Below, in pieces: positions 6,368-11,473 of a DNA stretch of 11,473 nt (its first letter is position 1; every line of letters begins with the position of its first letter). The notes under the pieces were generated by a model, which was not told where the DNA came from, did no database searches, and saw nothing but the letters and a program-made list of their open reading frames with translations. The stretch is from Aquificota bacterium (lineage in GTDB: Bacteria > Aquificota > Aquificia > Aquificales > Aquificaceae), in the NCBI GenBank assembly GCA_013153455.1, contig JAADEK010000083.1, positions 1 through 11,473 of the forward strand, written 5' to 3'. Both the position numbers and the translations under genes were made by a program.

Positions 6368-7582
6368 ATGTCCCAGCAGGTCAAGACCGAGAAGGTCAGA
6401 TACAATAGAATGGGGCAAAAAATCGTATCCCCCGACTACCTCCTCTTTGAAGCCCCCAGAACGAAGCACTTCATCACCGGCTCCGAAGCGGTAAAGGAAG
6501 CGGCAAAGCGCGCGAGCGTTGACGCCTCCATCTCATACCCAATCACACCCCAGTCGGAAGCTGCGCACATGCTCGGTGAACTCTGGAGGGAAGGATACAT
6601 AGGCGTCTACTTCCGCGGTGAGTCGGAGTTCGGCGTTATGTCCGAGATAGCGGGCTGTGCGATGGCGGGGGCGAGGACGATAACCACAACCTCCGGACCC
6701 GGAACCCTCAGGGCTATGGAACTCTTCCCCATGTGGGCTGGGTCAAGGCTCCCGATACAGCTCGTCCTCATGGCTCGCGGTATAAACTCCCCGCTATCAA
6801 TACAACCCGACAACCTTGAGATGTATTTCCTCCTTGACACGGGATGTATGGTATGGCACGCGGAAACCGCTCAGGAGCTCTTTGACATGATAATCGCGGG
6901 ATTCGTAGTCGCGGAACAGCCCGACGTCCACGTTCCCGTCATAACCGCGATAGACGGCTTTTTCATCTCACACACGAGGGAGGCGGTATACCTCCCGCCC
7001 GACGACATAGCACTCCCCCCCTACGACCCCTACAAGGCACCCATGCCACCGATAGACATGGAGATGCCACCCGGAAGGTTCATGAGAGACCCGTTTGTGA
7101 TGAAGTCAAACTACATCTCATACGCGACTCACGCAAGCTGGCAGTTTGAGGTTCGCGCAGCGATAGAGAGGGCAAAGCCCTACGCAAAGCACTACCTTAG
7201 GGGACTCGTTGAGCACTTCGGAGACCCCGAGGGAGAGGTTCTCTTCATCGCGAGCGGAACCGCAGCGGCACAAGCAAAGGAAGCGACCCAGATACTCATA
7301 CACGAGGAAGGCGTAAAGGCGAGGGTTCTCCGCATAAAGACGATAAGACCCTTCCCCACGGAAGAGGTAAGGGAAGCGGTAAAAGGCGCGAAATACGTAT
7401 TCGTCCCCGAGTTTAACGTCATCGGATGGCTTGAGAGGGAGGTAAAGAGGGCTCTTTACGGACACACCGATATCCCCATATTCGGAACGCCGAGGGTGGG
7501 CGGTGGTATGACGATGCCACCCGAATACATCGTTCAAGAGGTTCTTAAGATTATCGGTAAGGAGGTGAAGCATGTCGGTTAA
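6368..7582 (+). CDS. porA: 2-oxoacid:ferredoxin oxidoreductase alpha subunit (pyruvate synthase type)
   Basis: 404 aa, the usual length for alpha of split 2-oxoacid:ferredoxin oxidoreductases. The N-terminal pyrimidine-binding domain has GSEAVKEAA (38-46), the signature YPITPQS (57-63), which contributes to substrate binding, and RGESEFG (83-89), with the Glu expected to activate thiamine diphosphate. SGPGT (109-113) and LMARGI (134-139) follow; Arg137 is a plausible contact for the substrate carboxylate. The second half is the transketolase C-terminal-like domain (about 270-400, with EVLFIASGTAAAQAKEA and a GGGMTMPPEYI tail). With beta it forms the thiamine-binding catalytic centre. In autotrophic Aquificales the enzyme runs toward carboxylation of acetyl-CoA. 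The stop overlaps porB by 11 bases. Codons are strongly C-ending (CCC, ACC, GAC), as expected for a highly expressed enzyme. Confidence 0.92.
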   Translation: MSQQVKTEKVRYNRMGQKIVSPDYLLFEAPRTKHFITGSEAVKEAAKRASVDASISYPITPQSEAAHMLGELWREGYIGVYFRGESEFGVMSEIAGCAMAGARTITTTSGPGTLRAMELFPMWAGSRLPIQLVLMARGINSPLSIQPDNLEMYFLLDTGCMVWHAETAQELFDMIIAGFVVAEQPDVHVPVITAIDGFFISHTREAVYLPPDDIALPPYDPYKAPMPPIDMEMPPGRFMRDPFVMKSNYISYATHASWQFEVRAAIERAKPYAKHYLRGLVEHFGDPEGEVLFIASGTAAAQAKEATQILIHEEGVKARVLRIKTIRPFPTEEVREAVKGAKYVFVPEFNVIGWLEREVKRALYGHTDIPIFGTPRVGGGMTMPPEYIVQEVLKIIGKEVKHVG

Positions 7583-8432
7583 GATTTTCAAGATTAACGA
7601 AGAGCTAAAGGAATACATGCCCCAAGAAATCGTTGACCTTGAAGAAAAAGCGACGTGGGGAAACCCCAAGCGCGGGGTGATGGACCTCCCCTACGCAAAG
7701 GAGCTCGTTGAGGAGCACTCCCTGTGCGCGGGCTGTCCCGAGTCCGCAGCTTTCAGATACATCCTCGCTTCCCTGCCGAACCCCGAGGACACGATAATCG
7801 TCAACTCAACGGGTTGCACATCTCTCGTCTTTCCGCACATAGCCCTCCACACGGTTCACCCCCTCTTCGGGAACCAAAACGCGGTCGCGTCCGGTATAAA
7901 GAGGGTTCTTGAGTGGAGGTTCCCCGACAAGGTCAAGGACGTCGTAGTAATAGCGGGTGACGGCGCAACGATAGACATCGGTCTTGACTGCACACTTCAG
8001 TCCTTCTTCCGCCAAGAAAAGATTACGACCATATGTTTTGATAACGAAGTCTACGCAAACACCGGAGGACAGGACAGCGGGGCAACACCCAAGGGAATGG
8101 AGTTCAAAATGGCTCCCGGCGGGAAGCAGTGGGACAAGGTTCCCATGTGGCAACTCGCGATAGACTCGGGCTGTCATTACGTCGCAAGACTTACAGTTTC
8201 CTCTCCCAAGAAGGTTGAGCAAGTCGTCAAGAAGGCTATATACGTAGCGAGAGAGGTAGGACCCACCTACATACACCTATACACCCCCTGCATACTTGAG
8301 ATAGGACTCAACGCGGACCAAGGTCTTTGGGAGATGAGACAGCGCGATAAGGAGCGCTTCAAGTTCTTTGAATACATGAGCGACGAAGCGAAGGAAGTGA
8401 TAAAGAAGAAGAAAGAGGAGGGACTGCTATGA
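7572..8432 (+). CDS. porB: 2-oxoacid:ferredoxin oxidoreductase beta subunit
   Basis: 286-aa subunit that binds thiamine diphosphate and one [4Fe-4S] cluster. The likely cluster ligands are Cys52 and Cys55 (LCAGCPE), Cys82 (STGC) and Cys240 (TPCI), the pattern of pyruvate-type beta subunits. The thiamine signature runs from GDG (129-131) through DNEVYANTGGQ (157-167), where Asp and Asn hold the magnesium and pyrophosphate, followed by SGATPKG. The N-terminal ~45 residues are longer than in minimal beta subunits. The ATG at 7572 lies inside the end of porA and has a good GGAGGTG ribosome-binding site within the porA coding sequence. The stop overlaps the porG start as ATGA, so A, B and G are translationally coupled and probably made in equal amounts. 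The motifs alone do not separate pyruvate from 2-oxoglutarate; the name follows operon order. Confidence 0.93.
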   Translation: MSVKIFKINEELKEYMPQEIVDLEEKATWGNPKRGVMDLPYAKELVEEHSLCAGCPESAAFRYILASLPNPEDTIIVNSTGCTSLVFPHIALHTVHPLFGNQNAVASGIKRVLEWRFPDKVKDVVVIAGDGATIDIGLDCTLQSFFRQEKITTICFDNEVYANTGGQDSGATPKGMEFKMAPGGKQWDKVPMWQLAIDSGCHYVARLTVSSPKKVEQVVKKAIYVAREVGPTYIHLYTPCILEIGLNADQGLWEMRQRDKERFKFFEYMSDEAKEVIKKKKEEGLL

Positions 8433-9145
8433 CGAGGAGAAGGATAAACGTCCGCATGCCCGCGATAGGCGGGCAGGGCGCGGTTTCCGCCGCGCACATA
8501 ATGGCTACCGCAGCGGACCACGCGGGCTACTACGCGGTGTCTAACCCCTTCTACGGCGCGGAAAAGAGGATGGCACCCTCCGAGAGCTACGTCCGCATAG
8601 GGATAGAGCCCATATACGACAGGGGTGAGGTCGTCTACCCGGACGTGATAATGGTCTTCCACGCTCAGGTCATAACGATGGGCAAATCCTACACGATGCC
8701 CTTCTATTCGGGCATAAAGAAAAACGGTCTAATCATCATAAACGCGGAGGAAGACCTCCTTACCGAAGAGGACAAGGCATACCTTGAGGAAAGAAACGTA
8801 AAGATATTCAACTTCAGCGCGACGAAGTTCGCAAAGGAATACGCGGGAACCGAGCTTGCGACGAACATGGCTATGCTCGGAGCGTTTTTCGGCATAACCC
8901 AAATAGTCGGTATGGACTCAATAGAGGAAGGGATAAAAGCCCGTTTCCTGAAAAAATTCGTAGCATCCGGGGGAACCGCGTCACTTGACTCCGCAATAGA
9001 GAGAAAGTTCAAAAAGAAGCTTGAGCTTATAGAGAAGAACATAGCCACCGCAAGGGCAGCTTACGAGTTTGCAAACCAGTGGGCAAAGGAACAAGGCATA
9101 GAACCCTGGCTACCCAAGCCGGAAACCGCCCTCCAACAGGCTTGA
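8429..9145 (+). CDS. porG: 2-oxoacid:ferredoxin oxidoreductase gamma subunit
   Basis: 238-aa gamma subunit, which forms the domain that binds or clamps coenzyme A in the assembled enzyme. The N-terminal IGGQGAVSAAHIMA (13-26) is the family glycine-rich signature, followed by NPFYGAEKRMAPSESYVRI, the usual link to the second strand, then YPDVIMVFHAQVI and NGLIIINAEEDL. Residues about 128-150 (FAKEYAGTELATNMAMLGAF) match the helix that packs on the other subunits. After the core there is a charged helical tail (about 190-238) ending in WLPKPETALQQA, longer than in many gamma subunits. The start is the ATGA overlap with porB. It is the last gene of the operon; tandem hairpins and a terminator follow within 55 bases. 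Confidence 0.9.
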   Translation: MTRRRINVRMPAIGGQGAVSAAHIMATAADHAGYYAVSNPFYGAEKRMAPSESYVRIGIEPIYDRGEVVYPDVIMVFHAQVITMGKSYTMPFYSGIKKNGLIIINAEEDLLTEEDKAYLEERNVKIFNFSATKFAKEYAGTELATNMAMLGAFFGITQIVGMDSIEEGIKARFLKKFVASGGTASLDSAIERKFKKKLELIEKNIATARAAYEFANQWAKEQGIEPWLPKPETALQQA

Positions 9146-9149
9146 AAGA

Positions 9150-9167
9150 TTCCTTTTCATAAAGGAA
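9150..9167 (+). terminator. Small AT-rich hairpin after porG
   Basis: TTCCTTT (9150-9156) and AAAGGAA (9161-9167) form a perfect 7-base-pair stem around TCAT, starting 5 bases after the porG stop and ending 5 bases before the main terminator stem. It may help termination or protect the 3' end of the por mRNA. Alone, with no T-run, it would not terminate. Confidence 0.4.
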
Positions 9168-9171
9168 AATT

Positions 9172-9202
9172 ACCCCGCCTTCGGCGGGGTCTTTTTATTT
9201 TT
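9172..9202 (+). terminator. Rho-independent terminator of the por operon, possibly bidirectional
   Basis: ACCCCGCC (9172-9179) and GGCGGGGT (9183-9190) form a perfect 8-base-pair stem with a three-base TTC loop, followed by CTTTTTATTTTT. It ends the por transcript. Read from the other strand, the same stem is followed by TAATTTTCCTTT, so it could also stop the minus-strand transcript that ends with the tRNA. Confidence 0.9.
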
Positions 9203-9214
9203 GAAAGAAATTAA

Positions 9215-9302
9215 TGGTGCCGGTGGCGGGAGTCGAACCCGCACGCCCGCGAGGGGCAGGGGATTTTGAATCCCCCGCGTCTGCCAGTTCCGCCACACCG
9301 GC
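9215..9302 (-). tRNA. tRNA-Leu, anticodon CAA
   Basis: Class II tRNA of 88 bases including an encoded CCA (9215-9217). The acceptor stem pairs GCCGGTG (5' end, 9296-9302) with CACCGGC (9219-9225), with A as discriminator. The D arm has GCG/CGC around GAACTGGCAGA. The anticodon stem GGGGA/TCCCC carries the loop TTCAAAA, so the anticodon is CAA (9266-9268 on the plus strand), reading TTG leucine codons. A long variable arm follows, as expected for leucine, and the T arm is GCGGG-TTCGACT-CCCGC. It lies 11 bases after flgJ on the same strand, close enough to be processed from the same transcript. Confidence 0.96.
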
Positions 9303-9313
9303 TCGGTGTGATA

Positions 9314-9565
9314 TTATAAGCCCTTCAGGATAAAGTTAGCAAGACCGATACCCCCCGAGAGGGCTATGTGCCTCGCGAGGGCTTGGGCAAACGTATCAAG
9401 GTATACCTCATACGTAAAGCTCTTTTCCTCGGAGGGTTTCAGAGCATTTCTCAGGAACTCCTTCAGGAAAATGGACTCTATCTCCTTCGCGAGCTCTTCG
9501 GGCTTTTTTGAGATAAGCTCGCGATAGGTAAGGGCTGGAGGCGGGGGCAGGAAGACCTCACTCAA
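9314..9565 (-). CDS. flgJ: Minimal FlgJ-type flagellar rod-binding protein
   Basis: 83 aa corresponding only to the N-terminal rod-binding domain of FlgJ. The pattern EIESIFLKEFLRNAL (about 28-42) followed by YEVYLDTFAQALARHIALSGGIGLANFILKGL (52-83) matches the family: an FE-x-x-F-x-x-x-x-L helix, then a helix with F-x-x-x-x-A-x-x-(I/L)A, then the diagnostic GGIGLA. FlgJ caps and scaffolds the growing flagellar rod in the periplasm. In enterobacteria it is fused to a muramidase domain, absent here, as in many non-proteobacterial FlgJ proteins. There is no signal peptide, so export through the flagellar apparatus is expected. The start overlaps the upstream 92-aa gene by 8 bases, indicating coupled translation. 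The nearest other flagellar gene in this window is the fliK-like gene more than 7 kb away. Confidence 0.8.
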   Translation of the reverse strand: MSEVFLPPPPALTYRELISKKPEELAKEIESIFLKEFLRNALKPSEEKSFTYEVYLDTFAQALARHIALSGGIGLANFILKGL

Positions 9566-9836
9566 TCTTTATCCTCCTTGACTTTTGGGTCTTTTGGGTT
9601 TCTTGTATGCGCTCCTCAAGGAGCTTTATCTCGTAGTCTATGAGCGTCCTGCATATCTTCAGAAGGGAGAGGGGTATCGTGTAGAGGTTCCTCATCACCT
9701 CCTGCCTTACCTCCGCGGGGGGTATGCAGAAGCGAAGGAGCGCAAACAGCTCCCCCTTCAGCTCTTCTATTTCTTTCTCAAGCGTGAGGGTCTCAAGCCT
9801 TTGGGTTTCCTTGCTTTCTTCTTTCTTGCGTTCCAT
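9558..9836 (-). CDS. Small coiled-coil protein of unknown function, coupled to flgJ
   Basis: I do not recognise this 92-aa protein. Residues 1-33 are very charged and predicted helical (RLETLTLEKEIEELKGELFALLRF, coiled-coil-like heptads). A break CIPPAEV at about 37-43 follows, then a second long helix (about 44-80, VMRNLYTIPLSLLKICRTLIDYEIKLLEERIQETQ), then a basic tail KSRRIKIE. Two antiparallel helices with charged ends resemble flagellar export chaperones in general shape, but there is no specific match. The 8-base overlap with flgJ suggests the two are made together, making a role with the rod protein the leading guess. The ATG at 9834-9836 has no ribosome-binding site and lies beside an AT-rich block, so a leaderless mRNA is possible. 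The gene diverges from reverse gyrase with only 38 bases between starts. Confidence 0.7.
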   Translation of the reverse strand: MERKKEESKETQRLETLTLEKEIEELKGELFALLRFCIPPAEVRQEVMRNLYTIPLSLLKICRTLIDYEIKLLEERIQETQKTQKSRRIKIE

Positions 9837-9840
9837 AAAA

Positions 9841-9866
9841 TATAATTTATGCTTCTTACAAAGAGG
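9841..9866 (+). promoter_or_regulatory. Promoter -10 and ribosome-binding site of reverse gyrase
   Basis: A perfect TATAAT at 9841-9846 lies 29 bases before the ATG, with no recognisable -35 hexamer. Transcription would begin near 9853. AAGAGG (9861-9866) is a good ribosome-binding site 8 bases ahead of the ATG at 9875. An in-frame GTG directly precedes this ATG, but the ATG has the better spacing. The minus-strand gene must use the same AT-rich core. Confidence 0.5.
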
Positions 9867-9874
9867 ATAAGGTG

Positions 9875-11473
9875 ATGATTAGAGCGTTGTTTGAGGGGTT
9901 GTGTCCCAACTGCGGGGGTGAGATTTCCTCCGAGAGGTTGCTCAAGGGTCTTCCCTGTCCCGAGTGCCTGCCCGAGGAGGTGAGCAGGGAAGAGGTTTGC
10001 GGGCATATCGGGGAGGGAAAGCTCGCGGAGTATTGCGACCTGAACCAAGAGCTCCGAAAGTGGGAAGACTTCTTTAAGGAAAAGCTCGGAACCTCCCCCT
10101 GGAGCCTTCAGCGCTCGTGGGCGAGGAAGGTGTTTCTCGGGAGGAGCTTTGCTCTCCTCGCACCGACGGGCGTAGGGAAGAGCACCTTCGGACTTATAAC
10201 CGCGTCCTATCTCGCAAAGAGGGGAGAAAGGTCTTACATAATCCTGCCCACACAACTTTTGGTTGAGCAGACGCAAAAGCGCCTTCGGGAGATGGGTCTC
10301 GGGGATGAGGAGCTTCTCGTCTGGGGAAAGCTGTCCGAGGGTAAGAAAAAGCGCTACAAGGAGCGCATAAAGGAGGGGGACTTTAAGGTTTTGGTCACGA
10401 CGTCCATGTTCCTTTACAAGAACTACGAATTACTCCCGAAGGACTTTCGGTTTGTATTCGTTGACGACGTTGACAGCTTCCTGAAGACCGCGAAGAACGT
10501 TGATAAGGTTCTTTTTCTCCTCGGGTTTTCGGAGCAAGACGTTCAGAAAGCCCTTGAGCTTATACGTCTTAAGGAAAAGCCAAAAAAGAGCGAGGAAGAC
10601 TGGGAGGAGATAAGGAAGAGGAGCGAAGAACTCAGACAAATATCCGAAAAGAGGAGGGGAGTCCTTGCGGTCTCCTCCGCTACGGGGAATCCCCGCTCAA
10701 ACAGGATAAAGCTCTTTCGTGAGCTTCTCGGTTTTGAGGTAGGAAAGCCCACGCTCTTGCTTCGGAACATACTTGACCTCTACGAGGAGACGGATAAGGC
10801 GGAGCGGAGGCTCGTTGAGCTCGTAAAGGAGCTCGGAAAGGGCGGACTCATATTCGTCTCTTCGGATTACGGTAAGAAGAAGGTTGACGAGATAAAGGAG
10901 CTCCTTGAGAGGGAAGGTATAAAGGCGCTCACGTATGAGGAGAAGCTTGACGCATTTGAGAGGGGAGAGGCGGACGTAGCCATAGGTATATCCTCCTTCA
11001 AGAACCCCCTCGCGAGGGGTGTTGACCTTCCCCACGTTGTGAGATACGCGGTCTTCTTCGGCGTTCCTAAGATAAAGATATCCTTGAACGTTGAGAGTTC
11101 CGTTTCGCACCTCCTTTGGGCTCTTTTGTCCCTCCGCCCGCTCATCACCAAGGACGAAGAGCTAAAAGCGCACGCAAGGCGCCTTGACAACTGGATACAA
11201 AAACTCCGTCGCTACTCGTTCCTGAGCGAGGAGTTCCTAAACACAAAACCCGAACTAAAACAAAAGATAGAAGAGCTTACGAACGAGATAAGGGAGTTTC
11301 TGAGGAGCGATAAACTCCTTTCAAAGGTAAAGGAGTCGGACGAGATTAGCCTCAGGGCGAGCGGGGAGGGATACGAGCTCGTCGTCGCGGACGTGACGGG
11401 ATACCTTCAGGCGAGCGGGAGAACCTCCCGTATGTTTGCGGGAGGACTTACGAGGGGGCTGAGCTACGTCCTC
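9875..11473 (+). CDS. rgy: Reverse gyrase, partial (N-terminal 533 codons)
   Basis: Reverse gyrase introduces positive supercoils into DNA using ATP and is found in essentially all hyperthermophiles. Visible here are an N-terminal zinc finger (C10-x2-C13 and C28-x2-C31), the helicase-like core with LQRSWARKVF (78-87), Walker A APTGVGKST (96-104), the reverse-gyrase form of Walker B VDDVD (196-200, DDVD rather than DEAD), and motif III SSAT near 292. The second RecA-like domain contains GLIFVSS, ARGVDLP and the ending GYLQASGRTSRM plus AGGLTRGLSYV, the strongly conserved stretch that leads toward the topoisomerase domain. The frame is open to the right edge; the topoisomerase IA half, with its catalytic Tyr, lies outside. 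Some Aquificales, such as Aquifex aeolicus, carry two reverse gyrases; which copy this is cannot be told here. Confidence 0.96.
   Translation, partial: MIRALFEGLCPNCGGEISSERLLKGLPCPECLPEEVSREEVCGHIGEGKLAEYCDLNQELRKWEDFFKEKLGTSPWSLQRSWARKVFLGRSFALLAPTGVGKSTFGLITASYLAKRGERSYIILPTQLLVEQTQKRLREMGLGDEELLVWGKLSEGKKKRYKERIKEGDFKVLVTTSMFLYKNYELLPKDFRFVFVDDVDSFLKTAKNVDKVLFLLGFSEQDVQKALELIRLKEKPKKSEEDWEEIRKRSEELRQISEKRRGVLAVSSATGNPRSNRIKLFRELLGFEVGKPTLLLRNILDLYEETDKAERRLVELVKELGKGGLIFVSSDYGKKKVDEIKELLEREGIKALTYEEKLDAFERGEADVAIGISSFKNPLARGVDLPHVVRYAVFFGVPKIKISLNVESSVSHLLWALLSLRPLITKDEELKAHARRLDNWIQKLRRYSFLSEEFLNTKPELKQKIEELTNEIREFLRSDKLLSKVKESDEISLRASGEGYELVVADVTGYLQASGRTSRMFAGGLTRGLSYVL

Noticed and set aside
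7118..7669. 183-codon minus-strand open frame across porA/porB
   Set aside because: It is antisense to well-supported porA and porB code and crosses their junction; it is explained by the strong codon bias of these genes.
9767..10276. 169-codon minus-strand open frame over the reverse gyrase start
   Set aside because: It overlaps the divergent promoter and the reverse gyrase zinc-finger and Walker A code, and its product is not protein-like.
1..11473. Mobile elements, CRISPR arrays, phage remnants or a tRNA-borne integration site
   Set aside because: I saw no direct or inverted long repeats, transposase or integrase motifs, and no duplicated tRNA end near 9215-9302.

Overview
The window comes from a chemolithoautotrophic, hyperthermophilic member of the Aquificales (Aquifex/Hydrogenobacter-like). 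Three observations point there together: a reverse gyrase gene (hyperthermophile marker), a five-gene ferredoxin-dependent 2-oxoacid oxidoreductase operon in the E-D-A-B-G order known for pyruvate:ferredoxin oxidoreductase of Hydrogenobacter (reductive TCA cycle), and single flagellar genes scattered among unrelated operons. Nothing looks recently acquired: there are no insertion sequences, phage genes, CRISPR repeats or compositional breaks.

Layout. Positions 1-2142 (minus strand) hold a three-gene unit, read right to left: a 164-aa protein of unknown function, a FliK-like flagellar hook-length protein, and a secreted or membrane-anchored TPR-type protein that runs off the left edge. Positions 2182-4432 (plus) hold a cell-elongation pair, mreD-like and mrdA (PBP2). 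dprA (minus) converges on mrdA with a 4-base overlap. A short divergent promoter region (5389-5480) then leads into porEDABG (5481-9145, plus), which ends in a strong hairpin terminator. Facing it on the minus strand are a coiled-coil protein of unknown function, a minimal FlgJ rod-binding protein and tRNA-Leu(CAA). From 9875 to the right edge lies the first 533 codons of reverse gyrase (plus).

How the genes work together. The Por proteins would form one thiamine-diphosphate/iron-sulfur enzyme joining CO2 and acetyl-CoA with reduced ferredoxin. PorD has no ferredoxin motif and instead resembles the small epsilon (CdhB-type) subunit of CO dehydrogenase/acetyl-CoA synthase. MreD and PBP2 belong to the elongasome, FliK-like and FlgJ to the flagellar rod/hook, DprA to natural transformation and reverse gyrase to positive supercoiling.

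The most unusual signal is not a gene. Read by eye on every line, the palindromes GATC, GTAC, CTAG and GGCC are absent from all 11.5 kb. TCGA occurs once only, in the T-loop of the tRNA, where the sequence is fixed by structure. About 45 copies of each would be expected at even composition. This suggests strong, long-lasting selection against these words, most simply by restriction systems.
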